Positions 36,137 through 47,558 of a stretch of 64,000 nucleotides of DNA are shown here, in pieces. The stretch spans positions 17,785,501 through 17,849,500 of the forward strand of contig CM072801.1 of assembly GCA_037013495.1 (NCBI GenBank), written 5' to 3'. This DNA comes from Hippophae tibetana. Lineage: Eukaryota > Streptophyta > Magnoliopsida > Rosales > Elaeagnaceae. Both the position numbers and the translations under genes were made by a program. Every line of letters starts with the position of its first letter. The stretch's first letter is position 1. The notes beneath the pieces were generated by a model. The model ran no database searches. It was not told the origin of the DNA and worked only from the letters and a program-made list of their open reading frames with translations.

Positions 36137-37021
36137 TTACATATCCAGAACCACAAAGTCAACAGGTATTATCAGTTTGTCTACATGTACCAAAACATCC
36201 TCAACTATTCCCTCTGGATATTTAAGAGATCTATCTGCAAGTTGAAGGGACATAGTTGTGGGTTTTAAATCCCCTAGGTTGAGCTGTAAGAATATAGAGT
36301 AGGGCATCAAATTTATACTAGCACCTAAATCAAGCATTGCTTTAGCAACCTTCCTATCCCCCATAGTTATGTTTATAATAAAACTTCCAGGGTCTTTCAA
36401 CTTAGGGGGTAGTTTGTGCTGAAGTACAGCGCTAGAAATTTCTGATACTACTACTTGTTCATTCAGTTCATACCTCCTTTTCTTAGTGTTCAACTCTTTG
36501 AAAAACTTGGCATATGAGGGCACATTCATGATCACTTCTAATAATGGTAAATTGATATTTACTTTAGAGAGCATATTAAAAAGATCATTGAATTGCTTAT
36601 CTTGTTTGGATTCTTTTAACCGGTGGGGAAAAGGTACTTGCATCTGGTGTGGTTCTGTTGTCTTTTGAATTTTGGGAGTGTCAGATGACCCCCCAATGAG
36701 TTTTTCAGAAGGCTTGTTAAGTTTAACACTTGTTTCTCCTTTTTGCGAGATTAGAATATCGCCTTCTTTGTTACCTGGACTACAAGGTAGATTGTTAGAG
36801 ATTTCAGGTAAACTGGTATTGACTACCTTACCACTTCGAAGGGTTCTTACATCCTTTGCTTGTTCTGGTTGACTGGGCAACTTTCCTGGTTCTTTCTTTT
36901 GCAATTGTTCAGCCAGTTGCCCAACTTTAGATTCAATCCTTTTAACCGAAGCCTCCATGGTGTTCAACCTTTGATTAGTCATCAATTGGTTGTCACGACT
37001 AACTTGAATAAAAGCATTCAA
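36137..37021 (-). pseudogene. Athila-like Gag C-terminus and aspartic protease
   Basis: This continues in frame from the gag2 stretch after a TGA at 37219-37217. A coiled-coil-like segment (NQRLNTMEASVKRIESKVGQ) and polar linker precede the protease, whose active site reads AMLDLGASINLMP. The D-L-G-A form is usual for plant Athila/Tat elements. It ends VDFVVLDM at a TAA stop (36139-36137); the frame then continues into RT without a shift. The upstream limit is arbitrary. Confidence 0.85.
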
Positions 37022-37216
37022 GCTATCTTCTAAGGTTGGCTTAAAAGATTGGTTTGGTGGGTAAGGGTGGTTGTTAATCGACCTTAGTGTTGGATATTGG
37101 GTGTAGGCTGGGTGATTATACGTGTTTGGATGATACCTTTGAAAAGATTGGACCTCCTCTATGGCATCGACACTAGAATCACAAGTATTTGAACAATTAT
37201 GAGTACCATGCCCAAT

Positions 37217-37996
37217 TCAACAACACACTTCACATACCTCTTGATTTGAAATTTGGTGGGTAGTGAGAAATTGCACTTGCTTAGTCAATTCAGCAAGTTG
37301 CAAGGTTATCTCATTATCAGAGCCAACTTCATTGACCCTTGCTTTCCTTCTACCACCTCTTTGTTGGGAATTAGAACCCAATAGCTCATAAAGATTATAG
37401 GTTTCCTCTGCGGTCTTTTCTCCTACAGCACCTCCAGCAGCATTATCAACCATGTATTGACTCTGTAGTGTCAATCCATCATAAAAGAATTGGTTTTGTA
37501 GCTGTAATGGAAAGCTATGATTTTGACATTGAATGAAAAGGAGTTTGAATCGTTCCCAAGCTTCATGAAAGGGCTCTTCATACATTTGAGAAAATGTTGC
37601 TATCTTTGTTCTTAGATCAACAGTCTTTTGATGGGAATAGAACCTACCCATAAAAATTTCATAGACTGCCTCCCAAGTTTTAAGAAAACCTGACTGTAGA
37701 GTAATGAACCATGACCAAGCTTTATCTTTGAGAGTGTAAGGAAAACACCTTATCCTAAGTTGATCTTCATTAATTGCATGTAGTGGAAAGGTTTGGACAA
37801 TAGCATAGAATTCTCGAATGAAATGCAAAGGGTCTTCATTAGGGATACCGTAAAAGGAAGGCAACAAAGAATAATGAATCTTTTTCAATTCATAATTCCT
37901 TGCAGCCTCTTGTAATTGGATGCCGGAAGTTACATTGCCAATGATTGGCATTGTATAGTCTTTCATCTTTTTCCGCCTATCTTCAGCATCTCCCAT
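37217..37996 (-). pseudogene. Athila-like gag, copy 2 (in frame with pol)
   Basis: A 259-codon stretch from ATG at 37996. The retrotransposon gag core is clear (LLPSFYGIPNEDPLHFIREF, RCFPYTLKDKAWSWF, FYSHQKTVDLRTKIATF, EAWERFKLLFIQCQNHSF), followed by a polar region and the start of a zinc knuckle (CEVCC, then a stop, IGHGTHNC). The TGA falls inside the knuckle at 37219-37217. Gag forms the particle that packages element RNA. It is about 55-60 percent identical by eye to gag copy 1. Confidence 0.88.
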
Positions 37997-38238
37997 GGTT
38001 GTTTGTAGTTGAAAATGATCCTCCTCCTATTGTGTATCAACATTTTTCTCTTAAAAAACAATAGTAGATATCTCTAAGAAATATTTATAACTTGATAAAA
38101 CGTAAAAACAAAAAGGTGCAAGGAACCTAATTTTTTTTTTAATTTTAATTTTAACGAATGGACACAATTTTTGAAACAAACGAATTTATTTCATTTGAAT
38201 TTTATTACACGCAAACTAAAACAAAGGAAAATACAACA

Positions 38239-38290
38239 ATGGGTGACCTCCCATGTAGGACTAAAATTTATCGTCTTCTAGTAAGACGTT
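38239..38290 (-). repeat. Post-pol motif lying between the two gag copies (copy 2)
   Basis: The minus strand reads CGTCTTACTAGAAGACGATA, then TTTTAGTCCTACATGGGAGGTCACCCA, a diverged copy of 32779-32822 with the hairpin and GGGAGG-(C/T)-ACCCA parts kept. It directly follows the end of gag copy 1, where pol should be. Confidence 0.7.
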
Positions 38291-38315
38291 GCTTGGAGAT
38301 TGCAGAATGAAAAAC

Positions 38316-39695
38316 TCAATGTCTCCTCTTCATTGAATTCATTTGACTATCAAATGAGTCTTTGCTTTGTTTTTGCAAATGTTCAACCAACTGTTCTACT
38401 TGAATTTCCACCTTTTTGATAGAAGCTTCCACAGAGTCCAACCGTTGATTGGTTTTAGATTGGTTATCCCTACAAACTTGAATAAAAGAATTCAAGTTGT
38501 CCTCCAGGGTTGGTTTATTGGGAATGCTTCTTGGAATAGGTGGGTGGAATTGTTGGCCTGCCTAGTTTGAGCTTTGAGTGAAAGGAGGGTTGTTTTGCCT
38601 CCAGGAGAAATTTGGATGACTTCTCCACCCAGGATTATAGGTATTTGAATTGGGATCAAACCTTGGTCTCTATTGATATGCTCCCAACACATTAACCTGT
38701 TCAGGTCCAGTTGTTTCTCCTTGATATGGACAGGCTTCAGTACCATGTCCCATGTTGCTATACAAACCATATTGTTCATTATTGTTGTTGGTTTGTGTAG
38801 CGAGAAGGGCAACTTGCTTAGTCAGTTGAACAAGTTGTTGTTGAACTTCATTACTGGAGTCGATTTCATGAACTCCAACTTTTCTCACTCGGGAGCTTTT
38901 ATGTTGGGAATTAGCACCCAACATCTCAAAGAGGTTATACGTCTCTGAGGCAGTCTTTTCTCCTATTGCTCCTCTTGTAGCGTTGTCGACAATGAACTGA
39001 CATTGTTGTGTAAGTCCATAGTAAAAGAATTGGTTCTACAACTGCAAGGGAAAGCTATGATGGGGACATTGAGTGAGAAACATTTTGAACCTATCCCAAG
39101 CTTCATGGAATGATTCTCCTTCCATCTGAGAGAAAGTAGCAATCTTTCCTCTCAACTCTGATGTTTTTTGATGGGAATAGAATTTTCCCATGAATTTATT
39201 GTAAATGTTACCCCATGTCATCAGAAAACCTGGGGGAAGTGACATCAACCAAGCTTTGGCCTTATCCTTTAAAGTGTAGGGAAAACATATCATCCTAAGT
39301 TGATCCTCGTTTAGAATACCGAGGGGGAATGTTTGGACCGTAGCATAGAAATCTCTCATAAAGGAAAGAAAATCTTCATTAGGTAGCCCATAAAAGGAAG
39401 GAAGCATAGAAAAATGAATATTTTTAAGGTCATAATTCCGAGCAGCCTCACCCAACTGGATAGCGGCAGTTGCCGTGCCAATCACCGGTCTTGCAAACTC
39501 CTTCATTGTGGTTTCCCTAACATGTTGGTTTTCCTCCATTTCTTTTGGTTCTAGTAAAGGATTAAGACTTGGTTCTATGTTTGGCTCAAAAACAGGTTGA
39601 TGGGTGAAATCCAGTATTGTTGACACTTGTTTAAATTTATGAATATTATTTACATAGGGTGTAAGGGGGTTTCCTAAGGATCTCCTACCACGCAT
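38316..39695 (-). pseudogene. Athila-like gag, copy 1 (upstream duplicate with three in-frame stops)
   Basis: From ATG at 39695 the frame runs 460 codons to TGA at 38318-38316, interrupted only by TAG codons at 39038-39036, 38672-38670 and 38564-38562. The first stop sits where gag copy 2 has Gln (LQLQNQFF); all three could come from CAG. The gag core is clear (LLPSFYGLPNEDF-like, CFPYTLKDKAKAWLMSLPPGF, EAWDRFKMFLTQCPHHSFPLQL), then a Gln/Asn-rich part, NMGHGTEACPY near the knuckle position, and the same coiled-coil end as copy 2 (NQRLDSVEASIKKVEIQVEQL). It stops before protease. A full length of about 460 codons fits a gag-only product if the stops were absent. Confidence 0.85.
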
Positions 39696-39878
39696 ATACT
39701 ATTGTAAACGTAAATTTAAAACTCCTGTCAACAAAAATAAAAAATTTAGAGAAAATTTACATGGTATTTAATACAAAACACTAGACAAAACTAGTTAAAC
39801 CCTAATATTTTTTTTAATTTTAATTTTTTTTTTATATATATATTTTTTTAAATAACATAATCAGTATTAACCAAAAGT

Positions 39879-39937
39879 GTTCCCAGGAAAGAATGGTGGT
39901 GCAACGGCTCCTTAAAAACCATTCTCCTAGCCAGAAC
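39879..39937 (-). repeat. Leader hairpin 1 (tandem unit 1)
   Basis: GTTC...GAAC closes the outer stem, with CCAGGA against TCCTAG and inner AGAATGGT against ACCATTCT, and a loop of about 20 bases. It lies in the leader between the primer site and gag copy 1, next to a similar hairpin at 39941-39998. Confidence 0.75.
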
Positions 39938-39940
39938 AAC

Positions 39941-39998
39941 GTTCCTAGGAAAGACTAGTGGCACAAAGGCTTCCAAGAACTAGTCTCCTAGACAGAAC
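39941..39998 (-). repeat. Leader hairpin 2 (tandem unit 2)
   Basis: Same layout as hairpin 1: GTTC...GAAC, CCTAGGA against TCCTAG, inner AGACTAGT against ACTAGTCT. Compared with unit 1 the inner stem has two base-pair swaps (A-T to C-G and G-C to A-T) that keep pairing. Confidence 0.75.
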
Positions 39999-40054
39999 TC
40001 CCTTAGATTTTCACTTTTTATGCTATTTAGTTAATTATGTATAAATTCAAGTAA

Positions 40055-40420
40055 TGTTTTTTTTAACGGTAATTTTATTTTACTATTCACACTATATTAT
40101 TTCTTATTAACTTAAAAATTTTGAAACTTAAAAATTCTCGTTTTTTTTACTATTCATGAACGGTAATTTTATTTTACTATTCACGCTCTATTATTTCTTA
40201 TTAACTTAAAAAAAATTGAAATTTTAATTTTTTTTATTTTAATTTTTTTTTTACTATTCATGAACGGTAAAAAAATTTTGCTTCAAATTTCAAATTTCTA
40301 AATTATTTTACAATTAAAAAAATTTATTTTTTTTATTTTTTTTTATTTTTTTTTAATTTTTTTTTAATTTATTTTTATTTTATTTATTTATTTTTATTTC
40401 TTATGAATTTTGAAATTTGA
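40055..40420. repeat. Low-complexity leader with short tandem duplications
   Basis: AACGGTAATTTTATTTTACT (40066 and about 40160) and TACTATTCATGAACGGTAA (about 40149 and 40253) recur with a period of about 95 bp, followed by long T/A-rich runs. This is the untranslated leader of the element. Confidence 0.7.
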
Positions 40421-40503
40421 TTATTGTTAAAATATCATAATTATTTACAGCACAAAAATGTTTTTAAAATTTTGATAAATAATTTAAAAAAAACGCTATT
40501 CCT

Positions 40504-40521
40504 TCCCCGGCAACGGCGCCA
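40504..40521 (-). other. Primer binding site for tRNA-Asp
   Basis: The + strand TCCCCGGCAACGGCGCCA equals the 3' end of plant tRNA-Asp with its CCA, so the minus-strand RNA would pair with that tRNA over 18 bases. It lies 6 bases from the LTR edge. Use of tRNA-Asp is typical of Athila-type elements. Confidence 0.92.
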
Positions 40522-40527
40522 AAAACT

Positions 40528-41965
40528 TGATGAGCGAAAACCGGCATCGCCGATTCTTACCAATACTTTGGTTTTAATATTTATAAAACTCTCGCAAGTG
40601 CACGAATCATTTCGAAGAAAATGATAAGTATACTCCCAAGGTCGATCTAAGGAATGAATGTATGTGGTTTTTTATTTATTATTCAAACTTTTAAAAACGA
40701 AATTAAATCCTAAACATCCTGTCGCGATAGTTTGGTTTTTGTGTTCCTAATCTAATAACATAAAAATAAAACATATATACAGATTAATTAAATATAATCT
40801 AATAACATAAAAATAAACATAGATAAAGATTCAATAAATAATTATCTAAAAATAAACATATATACAGATTCAATAAATATTCATGCAAATTTTATCATTT
40901 ATATTAGCGGAGTATTTATGGATATAATAACTAAATTAATTATGCTTGCTCATATTATCTAGGTTATTAAAGATATAAATTGATATTTTATTGATTCTCT
41001 CTTTTTTATATAAATAACACCTTTGGTGGGGTTAGATATTCTTTGTTAACTAAACAAATCAATTAACACCTATGGGTGGGGTTGATAACTAATATGCTTA
41101 ATTAAATTAATTCCTTTTTCTAAGAGATTTGAAAGTGAACCATTTAAATGCCACCTTTGGTGGGGTTAGACATTTTAAACTTTATTCAAGGTGTCCAAAT
41201 TAAACATAAGAATTTAATTATCCGAGTACTAACTTTCAAGTTTTAAAACCACTATTGAAAACATGTTGTCAATACATTTTCACATAATAATTCTTATAAA
41301 AACTTTTGAAATAGAGCTTCACTCTAACTACTGGGCGATTGTACCAACAAATAAAAGAGCACTACTCTAAATTAGACCGGATAACTAAACCTTAAAATCT
41401 AATTTTCAGGTTTAAGTTTGTAATGAAAAATAATATATTTCTCTCTAACATTCTTAATATAAAATCTTGAATAAAAACAAAATCAATTCATTTTAGAGAT
41501 TTTTACCTATTTAATATTTCGCAAGCATAACAACGTTATTATTATATCATTTTTACTAAACAGCGAGCATAGTTAAATTAAACCACAAACAAATTAAATA
41601 TAACATGTAAGAATAAAGCATAAAAATAACTGTAAAGAAAATAAAATCCTTACAGAACTTTGACGCTATTCCGGTAGCTGGAAAACCTCCAAGCGGAATT
41701 TGCACTCCCATTTATTGAATCAAAAAGCTAAATTATTACAAAAACATTACAAGTTCCTCTCAAAAAGAGAAGAACTCTACAACTAAGAGAATTGAACTAA
41801 AAACTAAGAGAAAAACTAAGAAAAGCTTAGAAACTAAGAAAGAAACTAAGAAAAACTTAAAAACTAAGAAATGAGAGAAAGAAAGAAGAGAGAAGTGTGG
41901 TTTGAAGGTGTGATTTGAAGTGAAGGGAATGGGGGTATTTATTAGTGCTTTTTGAGCACTCATCA
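40528..41965 (-). repeat. 5' LTR, 1438 bp, with a deletion of about 0.5 kb in U3
   Basis: Nearly the same as 29027-30966 from the internal edge to about 41945, then jumps to the last 20 bases. The missing part corresponds to about 30429-30944 of the 3' LTR. One 12-base tandem gain (AAGAAAGAAACT) lies at about 41836-41848. Terminal TGATGAG/CTCATCA sequences are kept. Confidence 0.93.
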
Positions 41966-41970
41966 TGTGA
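41966..41970. repeat. Target site duplication TGTGA (right copy)
   Basis: Exact match to 29022-29026, directly after the LTR end CTCATCA. Confidence 0.9.
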
Positions 41971-42500
41971 TCAACATATAAATAAAGTAATGTCACATTC
42001 AATTATAATCTAACCATTTTTAGATTTCCAATCAAAGTACATATAGAATATATTTCCATGCACCTATTTGGAAAAATTATAACACAATTTGAGTTGAGTC
42101 AATAGATGTATAAATAAAGTTGTAACATACGAACAAATAATTAAAGAATGTGCATTATGGTTTTTTATATAATAAATGTTAGTACAAAATATTTTGCAAA
42201 CAATAAAATGAAACTCAAATTTAATCTTCATCTTTAATTGGATGGATATAATATAATTATTAAATTCAGTTATTAATATTGAATGTACTATAGGATCTTG
42301 CATCAATTGATACATATAATGCAAAACCTTACATCCATCAATGCACGTACTGAGTCCTTATAATATCTAATAAATTGTTTGTGGTACATGCAATATATTA
42401 ACATGTTTATTATTTTATTTATATTTACTTTATTTTAATGTAAATAATTAATTTGATAAAATAAAGCAAAATTAACCATTACATATTATATGCTAAAATA
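41971..42500. other. AT-rich sequence between two elements
   Basis: No gene or repeat is recognised. Short minus-strand frames here are Phe/Leu/Ile-rich translations of AT-rich DNA. Confidence 0.35.
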
Positions 42501-42504
42501 CTTG

Positions 42505-43994
42505 AAACAACATCTCACCTCATCATCACCTTGCTATACCTTGCCACCACTATTGGTGAGCTCCTGAAAATGGATATAAAAATTGGTGAGCTTCACTCAC
42601 TTTTCTCACAAAATTTCTCTTATTTCCCCCCTCTCTAGAACTTTCTCTCTCTATGTTGTTCGGGGTTTTGACACATTTTAGAGAGAATCTCAAGGATAAA
42701 ATATCAAAGAGTTTGAGTTTGAAAGCTCGACAATGGAAAAACTTTTCAGGTAAGGTTTCTTACATTGCCTTTTTAAAAGAACATGCATAGTTTTTTTAAA
42801 GTTAATATCATGCATCATATATTATGAATAAAAAGTTAAAAATTAGATGCCATGATTTTATAAAAAATGTGATAACGTTAGAAATGTTGTTTAAAATGAG
42901 ATACTCATTATAAATGTATTATTATGCATTTATTGAAAAAATCTTTGTACATCAAACAAGTATCAAATGTTGTTATGAAATGAACATTGAAAATGTAATA
43001 TGGAATCCAAGAATTGATGCATGCATCATGAGAAATGGTTTTTTTTGGAGTTTCCTGTATATTATCTTATGGACTATGGTACCCATGGACTGCTAGTTGT
43101 AGCAGACTATAGGTACACATTTACATCACATGTATCATGAATATTGATCGAACTTTCTAGTTGTGATTATTGATAATGGATTGTTGCAATTATGAATTGT
43201 TATCGTGGTGGATAATTATGGATATGCATTACTGCAGTACTCGCACACAAATCTCGAAGTTGGACCCCATGTTATGTTTGGGGCTTGTCATCTTTTGGGT
43301 CTCAAATTTGCTACCATGGTTTACATATGGACACATGTGTTCTGCACCGTTAGACAAGGGCCCATGTGATGTGATTGATGCATATGTGTACCATATGTAT
43401 TGTGGGCATACATAGGGTCAAAGGTAGGCCTATATGCATCTCAGAGTTGAACTGCACAAGTGCCCATATATTTTCATGATCAATATATATTGGGTAATAT
43501 ATCATGAATTGGATTCATATATCATGTTCTTATAATAATAATGTTACTATTCATGAAATTTTATTGATAAATAACATGCATGATTATTTATTAGAAATGA
43601 ATAATATAGTAGACTCCTTACCTAACTAAGTTGTTCGAGATAATCGTTGTGAAGATAAGATGGTCGTCAACGAAAGATTTTGACATTACAAGGTTTGACT
43701 TAAAACCTTATTTGTTTTATTAATTACTATAATTTACGATTGAGGATGGTGAGACTACTATAATGAATTTTAAATTGATATTATAAAAGTCATGAATTTA
43801 AATTAAGGACTTTACAATGAATTTTTCATTTTAAATAGAAAATCTTTGAAGGGCACCCAAATTGTTTATAAAATTGATTTCAAATGATTTATAAATTAAA
43901 ATTTTCATGATTACTCAAGAAAATTTCCTTTAAACATAATTCAAAATTTACTTCATTCTTATCTCATATACCCATTTTTCAGGGCGTGGAAATT
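42505..43994 (+). repeat. 5' LTR of the Tekay-like element (left border uncertain)
   Basis: Similarity to the right LTR begins near 42505 and is strongest at 42590-42660 (TCTAGAACTTTCTCTCTCTA). The rest up to the primer site has no counterpart because the right LTR is truncated. The expected TGTAAAACCC start is missing on this side. Confidence 0.55.
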
Positions 43995-44006
43995 TGGTAT
44001 CAAAAC
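43995..44006 (+). other. Primer binding site, Met-tRNA type, degenerate
   Basis: TGGTATCAAAAC, then ATGG. This differs from TGGTATCAGAGC by two transversion or transition changes and lies at the end of the long left LTR. Confidence 0.6.
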
Positions 44007-44149
44007 ATGGTTTTAATCTCACAAGAACAATGTTTTTCTTTCTAAAAGTTTTTTTTGTCTTAACTACCTAATCGTAGAATAGCCAATAAGAAACGTGTGT
44101 AAATTAACTGCACTAATTAACAATTGAACTAGGGAAGAACTTGAGGAGA

Positions 44150-47100
44150 AAATTAGAATTTACTACATCAAAGGATAGTAAGGACTCGTCTTCTTTACTT
44201 CAAAGGAACGATGAATTTGTTATCACTAAAAGATGGTTCCAAAAGAACGGATGTATCATCTACCTTCTAAACTAGTTTGCATTAGTTGCAACTTTATTTT
44301 ACGAAGAACTTGGACATTTATTAACGATTCATGGAATTGAACCGATTTAAAGAGAATTCATCAATGTTTTATTGTTTTCGAGGCATAGGAGCTTTCTCAA
44401 CAAGTTGAACCAAAAATAAGTCTGTCAAAGTCTGGACCTAATGATTAGATCTTATACCGCTAGTATTGTCATAAGACGATTCACGTCAAATTGGATTGTA
44501 ACTATGGATGAGGATTTAAATTCTACTTTATACTATGAGGCATCTAATACTCAAAGGAATTTCCTAAAGCCAAGTTAATAGTTTAGCTAACAATCGCATG
44601 AAACAATTATTTATAACCAAGACAACCTTTTTCAAGAACCGTATTTCCAACCTTATGAGTCGATTTGAATACCTTTCTAAAGAATAATGAAATCTCTCGT
44701 AAACTCTTAATCAATATCAACCAGCACAAGAAAAGGATAAAGACATAAACAACACAATTCATGGATACAAATTATTTCTTAAACATGTGTCACCCATTCT
44801 TTCACTTATGTAACCTTTGTCTCATAATTAAATCTTATAAACCTTTTTATTTCAAATTTTCCTCTTGGATTCTTTTACGATATCCTTTATGTCTATAACA
44901 ACCCAATTTCTCGATGTAAGGAGTAAATCTTTTCAATATTTTCCTTAAGCATCATTTAGAAGAAAGACTAAATCAAAAAAGAGTATTCTCTTTGAAAATT
45001 CCCTGGAAAAAAGATGCTGATGATGAAATGAGTTTGACACGACTACTATTGGTGAACAAATTTTTGAATTCATTTTTTGAAGAATTACCTTGATATTTCT
45101 CAACTTAAGAGTAATTTTTCTTGAAATTGAGTCAATGACTATCTTTCTTTATGAAATTAGCAAAGAAAGGAGTTAAGGAAATAGTAGGATGAATTGGCAA
45201 GAAAAGGATTCGATTAAGAGCAATGCCTTGTGAAATGTCTATTATTTTCATCAAAGGAGTAATATAAAGTTCAATATTTGCACCAATTAAAACATCAAAA
45301 TGTAAAATATTATTGAGGATTATTTCATTAGCTCAAGAATGCAAGCTTCCATAGCAAAGACATCAATGATTATAAATTAGGAGAATCAACTGTACTAGTA
45401 CTACTTCCAGTTCTAGAATAAGCACTCTCAAAGAAGGAAGAACTCATGGAGTACTATGAAACAATCAAAGATCAATGATTTTATGTAAATTTAGAGCCTA
45501 CAATACCTTTTCACACTATTGACTAAAAATGACATTAATTTAATATAAAATGAAGAACATGGATGTGAAGTAGCATTATAAGGATAGAAAGTGTGACTAT
45601 TGATTGTATCAAAAATTGTTGTATCAAATAATGAAGCATCACATATTTTATTCATTGATATGTTGTAGAAAGGATTTGGATGCACTTGTATGTTTACAAA
45701 GATTGGGGAAAGAAGATTTGCCTTTGGGATGTCGCTTAAAACTTGAAGCATCATAAGATAATTTAAGATTTTGTAAAGAAAGCCCAAGTGAATCTACACG
45801 ATTTAAGGTACATCAACATTGAGTGTTACAAAAACCCAAAAGGAAGATAGCAGTCCTAGATGAAGACTCTTTAAAGGAGAGGAGCCATGGAGAAAAAAAT
45901 GTATAAGAATTGACAATATATCTAAAAAGTATGGGAAATATCATGATTTTAAGAGAACTTATTGGTAAAGTGGAATGAAAAAGAATGAAGATTAACTTTT
46001 ATCGAACTACATTAGAAAGTGACAACATAAGACTTTATATTTGGTGAATAATTTTCATAAAAGATCATACGACCATATCATAAATAAAAATCAATTGTAC
46101 CATAGCAAGATCCAATTTGTTTTTCTCTCGTCTATAGAATTATTACAAGAAAATTTGCAAATATTATTACTGCATAATACCAACTAATGGATAGTTCAAA
46201 AAATTATTCAAATATTAAAAGAACGTACTGTAAACATGTGTCATGGAGTTTAGTAGAAGTCAAATAGAATAGCTATCAAGAATTGATTTCGCCTACAACA
46301 ACATCTATTATATAAGAATTAGAATAAGCCCAAATGAAACCTCATACAAAAACCATATATACTTCTGAGGCAATGAACATAAAGCATGTGATCATGTGAG
46401 AAGTGCATATGTCATAAATTCACATTACATTTTGGTAATACAAAAATGTATCATGATTTAAAAAAAAACTATTAGTGAAAAGCAAGAATAAAGATATTGC
46501 CTAATTCGTAGCCAATTATGTGATATGTGGAAGAACTTCAACTACTTCAAGTTCCAGATTAGAAAAAGGAAAGGCATAACTATAGACTTCATAAAATGAT
46601 TACCACATACTTCTCAAGGTCATGATTCCATTTGGGTTTTTGTTGATTGTCTTATAAAGACTACTTATTTCATTCCCATTAGAACTCAATACTAGATGAA
46701 CGCTTTAAGTAAGTTATATATACGGGAGATCACACAATTTCTTGGCATTCCAAATTTGATTGTATTATGTATAAGAGGCTTTAAGTACAAAGTTTCTATA
46801 CATCATGGCTTATCATCCTGAAATGGATGAACAATCTAAAAGGGGTATCCAGATGTTAGAAGATGTGTAATGAGCCTATGTGATAGAATTCAAGGGAAAC
46901 TGGAGTGAACACTTACCTTTGTTTGAATTTGCCTACAATAATTGCTATCATGCCAATATTAAGATGGCCCTTATGAAGCCTTGTATGAACAATCGTGTAG
47001 ATCTCTAATGTGCTAGATGAAATGAAAAGATTTCTATACCATGAGAACTTATCTTATATGAGAAATAAATGAAAAGATTCATATGGCATAAAAAAACTTT

Positions 47101-47360
47101 GAACAACTCAAATCTGGTACAAGAGTTATGTTGATCATGGATAATGACCATTGAACTTTGAAATGGATAACTACATTTTTCTCAAGCTTCAACCTTAAAA
47201 AATAATAACTCATCATCTCAAAATAAAAGAAAATATTTGCACCATGCTACATCATACCATTTAGAATTATAAAAAGGATTGACAATGTAGCATATCCATT
47301 GGAATTATTTTGAAGATTGTCACATGTTCATAATGTCATAATCGGAATACTACCCTAAAT
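44150..47360 (+). pseudogene. Tekay-like gag-pol remnant
   Basis: Gag-like pieces near 44280-44560 read REFINVLLFSRHRSF and IRRFTSNWIVTMDEDL (normally 'IRRFVSGL'). From 46560 the integrase is readable with many stops: FVDCLIKTTYFIPIRTQY, LYIREITQFLGIPNLIV, GYPDVRRCV-like, KGYWSEHLPLFEFAYNN-like after frame changes, PYEALYEQSCRSL, and NVAYPLELF-RLSHVHNVI at about 47280-47340. The integrase second Asp is not kept (LCIRGFK replaces SDRGPRF). RT and RNase H between 45.0 and 46.5 kb are too decayed to delimit. Confidence 0.65.
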
Positions 47361-47558
47361 TAGATCGAGTGACAATAATTGATTTTGGGGTCAAGAATCT
47401 GAAAAGAAAAATAACACCCCTAGTAAAGGTCAGTGGAAACTTTCTAGCATTCGAAACATATGAAATTTTGGAGTTAAAAGTTTGAAGTCCGCACGAGTTA
47501 TTCAAACTTAAGAAATTGTGAAATTTCAAGGATGAAATTTTCTTTAAAGGGGTAGGAA

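Larger units (their letters stand above)
29027..41965 (-). mobile_element. Full Athila/Tat-type Ty3/gypsy retrotransposon with duplicated gag
   Basis: The 12.9 kb element is bounded by LTRs starting TGATGAG and ending CTCATCA on both strands and by perfect TGTGA duplications. Reading right to left: 5' LTR (41965-40528), tRNA-Asp primer site (40521-40504), AT-rich leader with two hairpins, gag copy 1 (39695-38316), a post-pol-type motif (38290-38239), gag copy 2 and pro-RT-RNase H-integrase (37996-32836), the same post-pol motif (32822-32779), a 1.8 kb 3' untranslated region and 3' LTR (30966-29027). No envelope-like frame or chromodomain is seen. LTR copies differ at only a modest number of sites outside one large deletion, so the insertion is fairly recent. 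Coding breaks are few: in-frame stops and one frameshift. Confidence 0.93.

Noticed and set aside
33526..36872. Open frames on the + strand opposite gag-pro-pol
   Set aside because: They are shadows of the well-supported minus-strand polyprotein, with no similarity of their own.
39888..39998. The tandem GTTC...GAAC units as a CRISPR-like array
   Set aside because: Only two units, plant nuclear context, no constant repeat with variable spacers; better explained as leader hairpins.
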